DNA of 40,331 nucleotides. Source: an archaeon (GTDB taxonomy: Archaea; Thermoproteota; Nitrososphaeria; Nitrososphaerales; Gagatemarchaeaceae). Under the pieces are notes generated by a model. The model was not told the DNA's origin and ran no database searches. It worked only from the letters and a program-made list of their open reading frames with translations. A program made the position numbers and the translations under genes. Numbering within the stretch: position 1 is the stretch's first letter; every line of letters starts with the position of its first letter. The stretch covers positions 1-40,331 of the forward strand of contig JAJZIG010000003.1 in assembly GCA_021851265.1 (NCBI GenBank), read 5' to 3'. Shown piece by piece: positions 24,405 through 33,514 of this stretch.

Positions 24405-25136
24405 ATGTCCTCGACCGGGAGCCCGGTGGCGTGCATCGAGCTCGCCCACGTGAGCAAGTCATATGGCCGGGTGCCGGCGCTCAACGACCTGAGCTTTGAA
24501 ATCCCGGTGGGCGGGAGGTGCGCCCTGTTGGGCCCAAACGGGGCTGGCAAATCCACGACCCTCAAGCTCCTCGTAGGCTCTCTCCGCCCCGACACTGGAC
24601 ACGTCAAAATCCTCGGCTCCTCTCCCGACAGCAGGGCCTCCAAGTCTGTGGTGGGTTACCTCCCCGAAGACGCCCTTCCATACAGGATGCTCTCGGTGAG
24701 AGAGAACCTCGAATACATCGGCGCGCTCCGGGGCGTCCCAGACGTGAAGGGGCGGGCTGACTTCCTCATGGACGAGCTGGACCTGAGGCAGTACGAAAGG
24801 GCGAACGTCGGGAGGCTTTCGAGGGGGAACACCCAGAAGCTCGCAATAGCCCTCGCCCTGATCCATTATCCGAAGGTGCTGCTCTTAGACGAGCCCCTGA
24901 ACTACCTCGACATACCGACCCAGGAGAAGGTGATCACCCTCCTGGACGGGCTAGAGGGGACCCACCTTGTCTCAACACACATCATGTCCATAGCCAACAG
25001 GCTCACCGACAGCGTGGTCATGATATCTAACGGGATGTTCCTCTGGGAAGGGACCATCGAGGAGCTCAAGAAGAGGGGTTCTCCGGACGAACCGATAGAG
25101 AAGGTGGTGGCGAGGATGATGACCGGTGCTTCTTAG
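24405..25136 (+). CDS. ABC-2 type transporter ATPase subunit
   Basis: Energises an export-type ABC transporter. Walker A is [14 protein letters not shown], the signature is [15 protein letters not shown], Walker B is [13 protein letters not shown], and the switch His is in HLVSTHIMS. The Gln loop is atypical ([11 protein letters not shown], Pro/Glu in its place), which is common in ABC-2 drug, antibiotic or lipid exporters. The length of 243 residues is normal for a stand-alone ATPase. Its end overlaps the permease start by 11 bases, so the two form an operon. The substrate cannot be inferred. Confidence 0.93.
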   Translation: MSSTGSPVACIELAHVSKSYGRVPALNDLSFEIPVGGRCALLGPNGAGKSTTLKLLVGSLRPDTGHVKILGSSPDSRASKSVVGYLPEDALPYRMLSVRENLEYIGALRGVPDVKGRADFLMDELDLRQYERANVGRLSRGNTQKLAIALALIHYPKVLLLDEPLNYLDIPTQEKVITLLDGLEGTHLVSTHIMSIANRLTDSVVMISNGMFLWEGTIEELKKRGSPDEPIEKVVARMMTGAS

Positions 25137-26535
25137 CCTGCTGAAGTTCGTCGTAAGGACCCGCTTCTCCAGGCCCTTCCTGATCTTCTTGGCAATCCTG
25201 CTCGTCTACTACATCGGGATCTCGCAGACCATCTCTCCTCGGTCCGAGGGCTTGATACTCGGATACTATGGGACAGCGATTGTCGCCCTCTTCCTTGCCA
25301 TGTCGCTGGCAGCGGGTGGTGTGATGATCCTGAAGTCAGACAGAGACTACCTGTTCACGCTCCCGCTCAGCACCAGGGACCTCTCAGTGTCAATCTTCCT
25401 TTCGCAGTTCATGGCCTTCGGGATAACCATCCTGCTCATGTTCGGCTATCTGTACCAGTCGCTCGACTCACCACTCTTCTTGGTCGATCTGGTCGCCCTG
25501 GCCCTGACCTTCACCTCGCTCGGCGTGGTCGCCCCTGCGATCGCCACCAAGGTCCGGATCCCGCTCTCCGCCGGGCTGGCCCTGTGGACGCTGCTGGCCT
25601 TTGTAGGCTTCCCGTTCTCCCCAGGCTCGGCGTTCTACGGGAACCTCTATGACGGTACCGCAACCTTGGTGGCCCTAGCCGCCGTAACCACCGCGGCAGC
25701 CTTCAGGGGGCTCTCGCGAATCGAGCTCGACATGATGAAGAGCCTTGTAAGATCGACGTCGACGGAGGTCAAGTCCCCAATCAGCTACGCAGGGAAGACC
25801 CCCATCGGGGCGATCTACTCAATGAACCTCTCTTCGATCTCGTTGGCAGGGAGGATGAACATGGCGGGCGCGTCCCGATATGTCTCAAGGCGGGTGAAGA
25901 CCAAATGGGTCATCGCCGCGGCATCGATCCTCGCTATCGCGTACTACGCGTTCGTAATCCGACTCGGCCCTCCGCAACCGTTCACGACTGGCTCCGACTC
26001 TCTTCCTACTTCGGTCTTGGTGCCGGTGGTCCTGTCCTTCTTCGCGTTCTTCCTTTCTCAGTCAGCGATAACGAACGAGAGGGTCTGGCTGTCGCTCACT
26101 TCTCTTCCTCCTGCCACATATTTCAGGCACCTGGTCATTTCGAGAGTTGCGTCGCTGTTCCTGATGCTCGCTCCATTCATCATCGTCGACGCCGTTCTTT
26201 ATGCGTCCGGTTATGGCGAGACTTTGGGGGCCCTGGCGGTCACGGCGTCAGTTATCCCGGGCTCCTTCGTCCTTGAGATACTCTGGGCCGCCTACATCGC
26301 ACCCATTCAGGTCAAGGGAGACGACCTCACAATGCCCGCTCAATTCAGCCTGAGGCAAATGTCTACCGCCATTCCAATGGTGGCCGTGTTGGTCCTGGTC
26401 TCCGTCGCCGTTCTCTTCCCATTCATTGCACTCATCGGAGGGATAGTACTCATTGCAGCGGCAGCAGCCCTCACCACGAGCGCAGGTTTCTGGAGCCGGG
26501 TTGTCACAAGGCTTACGGAGAACGGGTTCGTATGA
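25126..26535 (+). CDS. ABC transporter permease-like membrane protein
   Basis: A 469-residue polytopic protein with about ten to twelve hydrophobic helices. The first is [15 protein letters not shown]; a cluster lies near residues 300-460. A soluble loop covers about 200-260. It is encoded from a GTG inside the end of the ATPase gene, so it is the membrane partner of that subunit. The sequence is of the large ABC-2 permease type seen in archaea rather than a classical 250-residue ABC-2 permease. Confidence 0.8.
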   Translation: MLLSLLKFVVRTRFSRPFLIFLAILLVYYIGISQTISPRSEGLILGYYGTAIVALFLAMSLAAGGVMILKSDRDYLFTLPLSTRDLSVSIFLSQFMAFGITILLMFGYLYQSLDSPLFLVDLVALALTFTSLGVVAPAIATKVRIPLSAGLALWTLLAFVGFPFSPGSAFYGNLYDGTATLVALAAVTTAAAFRGLSRIELDMMKSLVRSTSTEVKSPISYAGKTPIGAIYSMNLSSISLAGRMNMAGASRYVSRRVKTKWVIAAASILAIAYYAFVIRLGPPQPFTTGSDSLPTSVLVPVVLSFFAFFLSQSAITNERVWLSLTSLPPATYFRHLVISRVASLFLMLAPFIIVDAVLYASGYGETLGALAVTASVIPGSFVLEILWAAYIAPIQVKGDDLTMPAQFSLRQMSTAIPMVAVLVLVSVAVLFPFIALIGGIVLIAAAAALTTSAGFWSRVVTRLTENGFV

Positions 26536-26550
26536 AACTTGGGCGTTACG

Positions 26551-26556
26551 CTTAAG
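26551..26556 (+). promoter_or_regulatory. Box A for secG
   Basis: GCTTAAGAACT is centred about 29 bases before ATG 26583, supporting a leaderless secG mRNA. Confidence 0.6.
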
Positions 26557-26582
26557 AACTGTATGGCTGGCCGCAACTCTCG

Positions 26583-26741
26583 ATGAGCAAGAAGGACAAC
26601 GCACCGATGCCCGCGTCAAGCGCAGGCCTACTCACCTTCTTCAACGAGGAGACTCAAGGCGTGAAGATTAGGCCCGAGATCGTCATCATCGGATCGATTG
26701 CCTTGATAGCTGTGTCGATTGTCATCAACATCTTCGCCTGA
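26583..26741 (+). CDS. secG: Preprotein translocase subunit SecG/Sec61-beta
   Basis: Small tail-anchored subunit of the SecYEbeta protein-conducting channel. The 52 residues have the archaeal Sec61-beta layout: a short N-terminal cytosolic part (PMPASSAGLLTFFNEETQ), the conserved G-V-K-I-R-P-E and one membrane helix (IVIIGSIALIAVSIVINIF) at the C-terminus. It is too small for common gene-length cut-offs. The DUF2070 frame overlaps its end by 23 bases, so both are probably on one transcript; in many archaea secG stands beside conserved membrane genes. Confidence 0.92.
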   Translation: MSKKDNAPMPASSAGLLTFFNEETQGVKIRPEIVIIGSIALIAVSIVINIFA

Positions 26742-28503
26742 GCCGAGGCAGAGGGATCAGTCCTCCACAGAGGCCCTAGCGAGCAGATACAGGCACCTGT
26801 TCATCCTCCCATCATCTCCCAGGCTCATGCTGTACGGAGGGGTCACGACGCTGGTCCTCGCACTGGTGCCGGGGTGGAAGACGGAAGCAGTGGCGTCGGT
26901 CTTAGCAATATTGGTGTTCGTCCTGTCTGGGTATGTGATTTCGGGCGCCCTTAACCTCACTGAGAAGGACACAATCGCCAATTTCAGGAGGGTCCTCGCG
27001 CTCCTGCTCGTTGGTAGCCTTCTATGGCTCCTCCTGGTCGCGATTGGGGGAGCCTATGCCTGGGCGGCACAGTCCCCACGTTCTCTTACCAATGCCTACC
27101 TGTACGGCGCCTTCGTCTGCGCCGGCATGGAATATCTGATAATCAATGGCGCGTTCACGAAGAACGCGGCCCTGTCGCTTGGGCTGGCTGCAGTACAACC
27201 CGCAATCACCTTGCTGATTGTCATGTCCACGAAGCTCGAGGCCCATCTGGACGGCTTCGCACTGGTCTCAGGAGCTCTTTCGCTCGTTGTCATTATCGCC
27301 TTCCCCGCACTCCTACGACGGAAGAAGACAAGCCGTGGTTACGACGCGCTAAGCCTGTTCAGGGCGTTCATGAAGGCCTGGACAGCGAGTCATCCCGACG
27401 ACCTCGAAACGATGATTGCCGGCCATTCCGAGGAGATTGAAGTCATCACAAAAGTCCTCCGCTTCAGGACAGGCACAGGCGACATATACGTGGTGCTCCC
27501 TGGGGTCCATCCCGGTCCTTTCTACCCAATTGGGAGCTATGATCTCCCCGGAGTGATCTCAAGAGAGTTCAGGGATCTAGGGCGGGTCATGACACTCCAC
27601 AGGCCCGGGGGGCATGAACGGAACCTCGCTACCAGGGCTGACACCCTGGAGTACGCCAAGGGCGTAAAGGAACTCGCGAGGACCATCAAGCCTGGGAGAG
27701 ACGCCCTCATTCGGGGACCTTTACACGCGTGCGTGGGCAAAGCCACTGTCAGCGCAACGGCTTTCTCCAAGGACGCACTCCTCACCGTGTCTTTTGCCCC
27801 CTACGGGTCAGACGACCTCGACACGGAGTTAGAGGAGGTCATGACCGGGCTCGCATCTGAGGTCGGGCTTGACGTGTCGGTGGTGGATGCCCACAATTCG
27901 ATAGCCTACGGCCTGGAGTCCCCAGAAGTCAGCGACCCGGGCTGGAGTCAGCTCCTCAAGGCTACGGGAAACGAGGACGCCAAGGATTTCGACATAGCCT
28001 ACGCTCACTCTGCCGAAGTCGGGTTCGTAGGCAAGGGCGACCTGACGGAGAACGGCATCGGTCTACTGATGGTCCGGTCCGGATCCACGAAGTCTGTCCT
28101 TGTGCTCGCTGACGCGAACAACTCTGCATCAGGCCTACGCGGCGAAGTACAGAGTGCCCTCAACACAGCGGGCTACGACCTTGTCGAATTCTGCACCTCG
28201 GACAGCCACAACCTTGCAGCTCGAGGGCTGACGGTGCAGCGAGGCTACGAGGCGCTGGGGGAAGCGACCCCCATTGACGCCATAGCCGAGCTCGCCGTCA
28301 AACTAGCGAAACTGGCAGACTCAAGGCTGGCCCCGTCGGAGTACGGCTCAGCGACAGAAGGGCGAAAGTTCAGAGTGTTCGGTGTGAAGGCCCTAGAGGA
28401 GTTCGCAGCCATTACTCAGACTAGCTCAGCGTTCGCAAAGAGGTACCTCCAGCTGGCCCTGGTCGTTTCTGGGCTGCTGCTGATAACATCTCTCGTCCTT
28501 TAG
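26719..28503 (+). CDS. DUF2070 archaeal membrane protein
   Basis: Conserved archaeal protein with an N-terminal membrane domain of about six or seven helices (residues about 35-195) and a large soluble C-terminal domain (about 205-560) with a metal-site-like motif VVLPGVHPGPFYPIGSYDLP, further His residues (LHRPGGHERN, VVDAHNS, TSDSHN), and one C-terminal helix. The 594 residues fit DUF2070. Its function is unknown; the His/Asp pattern suggests a metal hydrolase. The only canonical start near the N-terminus is TTG 26719, lying inside secG. The nearby secG gene hints at a membrane-linked role. Confidence 0.88.
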   Translation: MSSTSSPEPRQRDQSSTEALASRYRHLFILPSSPRLMLYGGVTTLVLALVPGWKTEAVASVLAILVFVLSGYVISGALNLTEKDTIANFRRVLALLLVGSLLWLLLVAIGGAYAWAAQSPRSLTNAYLYGAFVCAGMEYLIINGAFTKNAALSLGLAAVQPAITLLIVMSTKLEAHLDGFALVSGALSLVVIIAFPALLRRKKTSRGYDALSLFRAFMKAWTASHPDDLETMIAGHSEEIEVITKVLRFRTGTGDIYVVLPGVHPGPFYPIGSYDLPGVISREFRDLGRVMTLHRPGGHERNLATRADTLEYAKGVKELARTIKPGRDALIRGPLHACVGKATVSATAFSKDALLTVSFAPYGSDDLDTELEEVMTGLASEVGLDVSVVDAHNSIAYGLESPEVSDPGWSQLLKATGNEDAKDFDIAYAHSAEVGFVGKGDLTENGIGLLMVRSGSTKSVLVLADANNSASGLRGEVQSALNTAGYDLVEFCTSDSHNLAARGLTVQRGYEALGEATPIDAIAELAVKLAKLADSRLAPSEYGSATEGRKFRVFGVKALEEFAAITQTSSAFAKRYLQLALVVSGLLLITSLVL

Positions 28504-28510
28504 GAAATGG

Positions 28511-28517
28511 ATTTAGA
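28511..28517 (+). promoter_or_regulatory. Box A for thymidylate kinase gene
   Basis: ATTTAGA is centred about 25 bases before GTG 28539, which fits leaderless initiation at GTG. Confidence 0.5.
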
Positions 28518-28538
28518 CGCGCGATAACACCGGAGACC

Positions 28539-29153
28539 GTGAGCCGTCCGGGTGCAGTCTTCATCGCCATCGAAGGCGTTGACGCAGTGGGGAAGAGAAC
28601 CCAGGCCTCTCTACTGAAAGCATGGCTAGAGAATAGGGGACTTTCAGTCCGTACCCTCTCATTCCCAGCATACGAGACCGCCATCGGGAAGCAGATACGA
28701 GACTTCCTCGATGGGAAGATATCATATCCGCCTCAGGTGCGGGCCATGCTGTACGCCGCCAACAGGTGGGAGAAGAAGGCAGAGTTAGAGGCGACGCTCT
28801 CAAAGGCCAACGTGACGATAGTCGACAGATACACAGGGTCCAATTTGGCCTACGGCATGTCGAGCGGCCTGGCCCTGGAGTGGCTGAGGGTTCTTGACGC
28901 CGGACTCCCTGAGCCCGACGTCACACTAGTCTTAGACGCTCCGCTCGCCAAGACAATGCCCAGGCGCAGTGGCATGAAAGACTCCTATGAAGGTGACGCG
29001 CACCTTCAGGAAATGGCCCGGCGAGCCTATCTAGAGCTGGCTAAGAGATTCGGCTGGACTGTCGTGGACGCAAGCATGGGGATAGAAGAGGTCAGAGGTT
29101 CAATCCGTTCAGCGGTGTCCAAGGCGATGGATATCAGAGGCCGAACCGTTTAA
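28539..29153 (+). CDS. tmk: Thymidylate kinase
   Basis: Phosphorylates dTMP to dTDP for DNA synthesis. The P-loop is FIAIEGVDAVGKRTQ, slightly unusual since most have DGxGKST/TQ. The DR-x motif is IVDRYTGSNLAYG, the substrate part is LSFPAYETAIGKQI, and the LID region is RRSGMKDSYEGD. Its 204 residues are typical. The GTG start is set by box A spacing and by the immediate P-loop strand. It is followed by the HD hydrolase gene, whose box A overlaps the TAA of tmk. Confidence 0.94.
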   Translation: MSRPGAVFIAIEGVDAVGKRTQASLLKAWLENRGLSVRTLSFPAYETAIGKQIRDFLDGKISYPPQVRAMLYAANRWEKKAELEATLSKANVTIVDRYTGSNLAYGMSSGLALEWLRVLDAGLPEPDVTLVLDAPLAKTMPRRSGMKDSYEGDAHLQEMARRAYLELAKRFGWTVVDASMGIEEVRGSIRSAVSKAMDIRGRTV

Positions 29154-29154
29154 G
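29148..29154 (+). promoter_or_regulatory. Box A for HD hydrolase gene
   Basis: GTTTAAG overlaps the tmk stop and is centred 30 bases before TTG 29181. Confidence 0.55.
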
Positions 29155-29180
29155 TTGGCAGAGGCGCGTCTAGTATAGGG

Positions 29181-30473
29181 TTGACTACTGACGCTGTGGC
29201 CAAGATAAGAGACCCGGTCCATGGCTACATCAGAATGACAGAGGTAGAACGGGAGCTCATCGATTCCCCTTTCCTCCAGAGGCTCCGAAGGGTTCACCAA
29301 CTCGCTGGTTCATACATGGTTTATCCTGGCGCCACCCATACCAGGTTCGAACACGTAGTAGGAACCATGCACGTGGCGGGGCAGGTTGCCGAGTCCCTGA
29401 CGCGCTCCTACGATGTGAGCAAGGACATGACGCAGGAGGTCAGGGTTGCGGCTCTCTTGCACGATGTCGGGCACGGCCCGTTTTCGCACATGTACGAAGA
29501 GGTGCTCGATGGGAAGGCGCAGCGCTCTCATGAAGAAATCTCAAGACGCGTGATCTTGGAGACAACAGTGAGCGATATCTTGGAAAGGAACGGGTACTCC
29601 TCGAAGAAGATGTCGGACCTCGCCGTAGGGAGAGCGAGGTCCAAAGAGCCATTCATGAACGAGATTGTAGCCGGCGGCCTGAGCGCTGACATGATGGACT
29701 ACCTACCACGTGACTCATACTTTACTGGAGTCGAGTACGGCAAGGTAGACATCCAACGCGTAATCGATTCGATGCGCGTGGTCGAGGGACACTTAGTCAT
29801 AGACGACACCGCGCTCTACGCATTCGAGGCCCTACTGCTCGCCCGTTATGAGATGTTCAAAGCTGTCTACTTCCATAAGACAGTAAGGGCAGCGGAGCTG
29901 ATGCTTGTGCGTTCGATGCAACTCGCTGACAGCGTGCTGGGCCTGACAAATCTTTCTGACATGGAGAATTATCTGGAGCTGACAGACGAAGTGGTTCTGC
30001 ACAGACTGGTCACCTTGGAGCCTTCGAACCAGGAACTTCGAGAGGCAAGGCGCCTCGCCTTGGGCTTCAGGGACAGGCGCCTGGTGAAGTGCGCCTTCGA
30101 ACGGGTGATGCAGCGGATGGAAGGGAAGATAGGGAAGATCTTTGTCGACCAAGCAGCCCGAAGTGAGACAGTCTCGCTGATGGCTAAGGACACACATGTG
30201 AGCCCCGAGGCGTTATATTTGGACGTCCCGACCACGCCATCAGTTCCTAACACCTATTCCAAGGAGGTGTTCAGGACGATAGGCCTCCTGAGTATGGAGG
30301 AGAACAAACAGGTTCTGAAGTCGGTCCCGCTGACAAAACTACCACTGGTTGGATCAATAGCAGGATTCATGGATGTCCTCCGGGTCTACACAACTTCCAA
30401 GAACAGGAAAGGCGTGGCGAAGGTGGCGAACAAGATTTTCAACGACAAGAGGTTCCTGGCCAGGATGACTTAG
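29181..30473 (+). CDS. HD-domain phosphohydrolase, dNTPase/SAMHD1-like
   Basis: Metal-dependent phosphohydrolase of the dGTPase/SAMHD1-like branch. The start of the domain is IRDPVHGYIRM, then FLQRLRRVHQLAGSYMVYPG, HTRFEHVVGTMHVAG, and the HD pair ALLHDVGHGPFSHMYE; a later Asp in LSADMMDYLPRDSYF completes the site. The 430 residues fit the family, including YyeF-like and SAMHD1-like archaeal proteins. It probably degrades dNTPs or related nucleotides. TTG 29181 was chosen because box A lies 30 bases upstream. The gene after tmk makes a nucleotide-pool pair with opposing effects. Confidence 0.92.
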   Translation: MTTDAVAKIRDPVHGYIRMTEVERELIDSPFLQRLRRVHQLAGSYMVYPGATHTRFEHVVGTMHVAGQVAESLTRSYDVSKDMTQEVRVAALLHDVGHGPFSHMYEEVLDGKAQRSHEEISRRVILETTVSDILERNGYSSKKMSDLAVGRARSKEPFMNEIVAGGLSADMMDYLPRDSYFTGVEYGKVDIQRVIDSMRVVEGHLVIDDTALYAFEALLLARYEMFKAVYFHKTVRAAELMLVRSMQLADSVLGLTNLSDMENYLELTDEVVLHRLVTLEPSNQELREARRLALGFRDRRLVKCAFERVMQRMEGKIGKIFVDQAARSETVSLMAKDTHVSPEALYLDVPTTPSVPNTYSKEVFRTIGLLSMEENKQVLKSVPLTKLPLVGSIAGFMDVLRVYTTSKNRKGVAKVANKIFNDKRFLARMT

Positions 30474-30484
30474 GCCCTGGGGCG

Positions 30485-30492
30485 CTAAATAT
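30485..30492 (+). promoter_or_regulatory. Box A for XPD-like helicase gene
   Basis: CTAAATAT is centred about 24 bases before GTG 30512, supporting that start. Confidence 0.5.
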
Positions 30493-30511
30493 CGAGGCAT
30501 CCTGTCACCCT

Positions 30512-32371
30512 GTGAGCATAGAAGACAGATTCGTCTATACTACGTTCCGGCCGGGACAGAAGGAGCTCGCCCTTCGAGTCTACGATGCGTGCCTCGGCGG
30601 AGAAATCTTGGTCGCTGAAGCCATGAGCGGCTTCGGCAAGACAGCGGCGGTCCTCGCAGGCGCCCTGTCAATGGCAGAAGAAACAGGATGCAAGGTGATA
30701 TACGCCTGCAGGACCAAGAGGCAGATCAACAGAGTAGTCGAAGAGATTTCAAGACTGCAACCCAAACACCACTTCAAAGCGGCTTCCCTGTTCTCGAAGT
30801 TTGATTATTGCCTCCTCAGGAAAGGCAGACGGGTACCGAGAGAGTCATTCGGCTGGTACTGTACCTTCAACATCAGCAACAATCTCTGCTCGTACTTTCT
30901 CAACGTCCCACTGGCAAGAGGCTTCGACGACCTTGTGAAGGAGTCCCTGGCTCGTTCTCCAAGCCATCCGGAACTGATGACCCGCTCCGAAGCTACACAC
31001 GTCTGTCCCTACGAGGTGGCGAGGCTGGCCGTTGCCCAGGCCACAATGGCCGTGGTGCCATACCACTATGCCCTCGACGCGAGAGCCACACCCGTCCTCT
31101 TCGACCGGAACTCGATCGAGAGAACGCAGACAGTCTTGGTGGTGGACGAGGCGCACAATCTCAGAGAGTTTTACCGGGGGATGAGCTCTGTTGTCGTCAC
31201 TCTCGAACAGGTCAGAGGAGCAATAAAAGAGGCAGAAGCAATGCTCATGGAAGAAGCCGCTGCGGCTCTCGAATCCCTGCTGTCCACATTGGAGCGGTTA
31301 TCCGAGGAGTGCAAGGGTTGGTTGCTTGACAGGGACTCCGTCCTGGACCGGTTCCGCAGCGCCCATGGGATTACATGGCTTCAGAACCTTGCATTCGAGC
31401 TCAACGCGAGCTCGGGGGTCGCCTGGGGGTCCGTTGTATACGAGAGACGGTTGCCATCTCTGATACTTCACATTGGCGAGTTCATCGCCAGGCTCTCTTC
31501 CTCTGATCCCACCATTCTGGTGAAGTGGGAGAGTTCGTTCGGGCTCGTGGATCCAGACCCTGTGAGGAGCTCCTACGAGTACTTCAAGAGGTTCAGGAGC
31601 ACTGTCCTCCTCTCAGCCACAGTCAGCCCATCCAACGTCTTTGCCAGGTCTGTGGGCCTCCGACCAGAGTCTGTTGCGATGTACCAAGTCGCGGCCAGAC
31701 CAGCAGTCACGGTCAAGACTGCCATCGACACCGGAACTTCAACGCGTTACAAGCAGCGGACCCCTCAAATGTACGAACGGATATCTGAAAGGGTCGCCGC
31801 GGTTGTAAGGTCTACTAGATCTGGTGTGGGGGTCTTCGCCCCCTCCTATTCTGTCCTCGGTCCGATTTACGAAAGAGTGTCCAACGACATCGGCGGCAGG
31901 AACATGGTGATTGAGGCCCCCGGACTCTCGAACGCCCAGGCCACGGAGGTCTTCGACTCGTTCAGATCGGCAGATGACTCAGTCCTCTTCGCGGTCCAGG
32001 GTGGACGTTTCTCTGAAGGAGAGGATTTCGAAGGAGGCGCCATGGGGTCGATAGTGGTCGTTGGCATGGCCCTCCCGCCCCCGTCTCCCATGATGTATGC
32101 CGAGTATGAATACCTGAAGAGGGCGGGGGAACAAAACTCACACCTAATGCTTTCCCGCCTCCCTGCTCTTAGGAAAGCGTTCCAAGCGGCAGGGAGACAC
32201 ATCAGAAACCCGGGGAAACGAGGGATGGTGTTCTTCTTGGATGAGAGGTTCGGCACGCCAACTACTGTGGAATCGATGCCCTCTTGGCTCAGGAGGGACC
32301 TCGTCAAAGGTGACCTCTCCCCGGACGTAATCGAGTCACTCAGCCGCGGATTCTGGTCGGGGTCGAGCTAA
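30512..32371 (+). CDS. XPD/Rad3-family iron-sulfur DNA helicase
   Basis: SF2 5'-3' DNA helicase of the XPD/Rad3 type, used in nucleotide excision repair or related DNA opening. Walker A is EAMSGFGKTAAV, with Phe-Gly-Lys-Thr. Four Cys that fit the FeS cluster are C100, C117, C126 and C165. The DEAH box is VVDEAHN (D212-H215). The C-terminal RecA-like domain includes LLSATVSPSN, VGVFAPSYSVL and FSEGEDFEGG, with the arginine motif QAAGRHIRNPGKRG. Its 619 residues fit archaeal XPD. GTG 30512 follows a box A. The end overlaps the convergent RuvC-fold gene by 32 bases. A paralogue lies at 38129-39892. Confidence 0.93.
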   Translation: MSIEDRFVYTTFRPGQKELALRVYDACLGGEILVAEAMSGFGKTAAVLAGALSMAEETGCKVIYACRTKRQINRVVEEISRLQPKHHFKAASLFSKFDYCLLRKGRRVPRESFGWYCTFNISNNLCSYFLNVPLARGFDDLVKESLARSPSHPELMTRSEATHVCPYEVARLAVAQATMAVVPYHYALDARATPVLFDRNSIERTQTVLVVDEAHNLREFYRGMSSVVVTLEQVRGAIKEAEAMLMEEAAAALESLLSTLERLSEECKGWLLDRDSVLDRFRSAHGITWLQNLAFELNASSGVAWGSVVYERRLPSLILHIGEFIARLSSSDPTILVKWESSFGLVDPDPVRSSYEYFKRFRSTVLLSATVSPSNVFARSVGLRPESVAMYQVAARPAVTVKTAIDTGTSTRYKQRTPQMYERISERVAAVVRSTRSGVGVFAPSYSVLGPIYERVSNDIGGRNMVIEAPGLSNAQATEVFDSFRSADDSVLFAVQGGRFSEGEDFEGGAMGSIVVVGMALPPPSPMMYAEYEYLKRAGEQNSHLMLSRLPALRKAFQAAGRHIRNPGKRGMVFFLDERFGTPTTVESMPSWLRRDLVKGDLSPDVIESLSRGFWSGSS

Positions 32372-32960
32372 CCACTTCTCCCTTCCTGAACGCAATCTTG
32401 GCCGCTGCTGCCTGATCCCGCTGGGCTCCTCTGATCTTTGAGCTACCCGTCGATGTCCCTGACTCGTCCACCACCTCTATTGTCGCTCTTGGGACTTCTT
32501 TCTTCAACAACTCGACCAGCTTCATGGCCATGGACCTGTTCCCGTTCCCAATCCTGACCAAGAGTCGGCTCTCGGGAATGCCTCTGCCGAAGGCGCCAAT
32601 CCGCATGCAGACAGAAGCCGCCGACTCTAACGTGCTGAGGGCAAGCCTCCTTTGGCCGTAGAAGACGGCCAGGCCGTTCCTCTTCCCAGGATCGACGCCG
32701 GCGAGGATGGTGTCCCTTGAGGTATCCAGGTGGGAAAGGACTTGACCCTTGAAGACTCCCGGGTTGTCGTCCACCGCTTCTAACGTCAGGACCTTTTGCC
32801 CGAACTGCTTCGCTTCGAGCGCGGTGGTCAGAATCACCTCACATCCATTTAGGTTGGATTCAGGTACGAGGCTCGAGAATGGGAGTCCTGCTCTCCTCAA
32901 CCTCGTCACGAGGGCGTAGTAGGCACGCGCGTCGGAGGTCATCACGCATATTCGACTCAA
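32340..32960 (-). CDS. RNase H/RuvC-fold predicted nuclease-like protein
   Basis: The C-terminal two-thirds (about residues 85-200) look like the YqgF/RuvC branch of the RNase H fold. ILAGVDPGKRNGLAVFYGQR carries the first Asp, EVVDESGTSTGS the middle acid, and GAQRDQAAAAKIAF the last Asp before a helix. The N-terminal part (about 1-80) is a small alpha/beta domain (SRICVMTSDARAYYALV...). A role as Holliday-junction nuclease or in RNA processing is possible but not shown. TTG 32960 gives 206 residues; GTG or ATG a few codons later are alternatives. It converges with the XPD-like helicase with overlapping ends. Confidence 0.75.
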   Translation of the reverse strand: MSRICVMTSDARAYYALVTRLRRAGLPFSSLVPESNLNGCEVILTTALEAKQFGQKVLTLEAVDDNPGVFKGQVLSHLDTSRDTILAGVDPGKRNGLAVFYGQRRLALSTLESAASVCMRIGAFGRGIPESRLLVRIGNGNRSMAMKLVELLKKEVPRATIEVVDESGTSTGSSKIRGAQRDQAAAAKIAFRKGEVVSSTPTRIRG

Positions 32961-33514
32961 CTTGGGCAGCGAAACTCAATGAGCGCTGGTTCCATATTGA
33001 GCTTTGGTTCGTCGTACCACGCGTCGGACCGGCCCCGAGCGGCGACTCGTTTGCTGCGCGCTCGACAGGTCCTCTGATGCCGCTTCGTCACAGGAACAGC
33101 TGCTTCCTATACTGGCCTAGCTTATCCATTTCGAGACACCTGCCTCAGAGGAAAGGAGAACTCTGGTCGGATACCAAAGGAGAGGCTGGTTGCACCTATA
33201 ACTAAGCCCACGCCGGACTATGGCAAGATCGTCGCTACCTCCAGCCTGCCTGAAAAACGAGTTGAGCACCGGACCATTCCCATAACCTGACATCCTCAGT
33301 CTCTCGACGTCAACCATTCGACGCTCTTTTTTCCTCTGACGAGTGAATGGGTTTCTAACACTGGAGCACAGACGGTAATCGACAGGACAAGCCATGTGTC
33401 TCCCCTATGTCTAGGGCTTCGCTGGGAGCTCTAGATGGCGAGGCAGTCGTTTCGACGTGTTTATGTCAGCTGTTAGATACCAGAGCGCATGAACTCCCAC
33501 CAGCCGGCAGACCC
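32961..33514. other. Intergenic region with a doubtful minus-strand frame
   Basis: No secure gene. A minus-strand frame with ATG at 33317 runs to TAG at 33117 (MVDVERLRMSGYGNGPVLNS...) and has somewhat protein-like codons, but no box A or Shine-Dalgarno site is clear. The plus strand has T6 near 33328, as in an archaeal terminator. A TTTATG sequence near 33458 may be the box A of the HAD gene. Confidence 0.35.
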
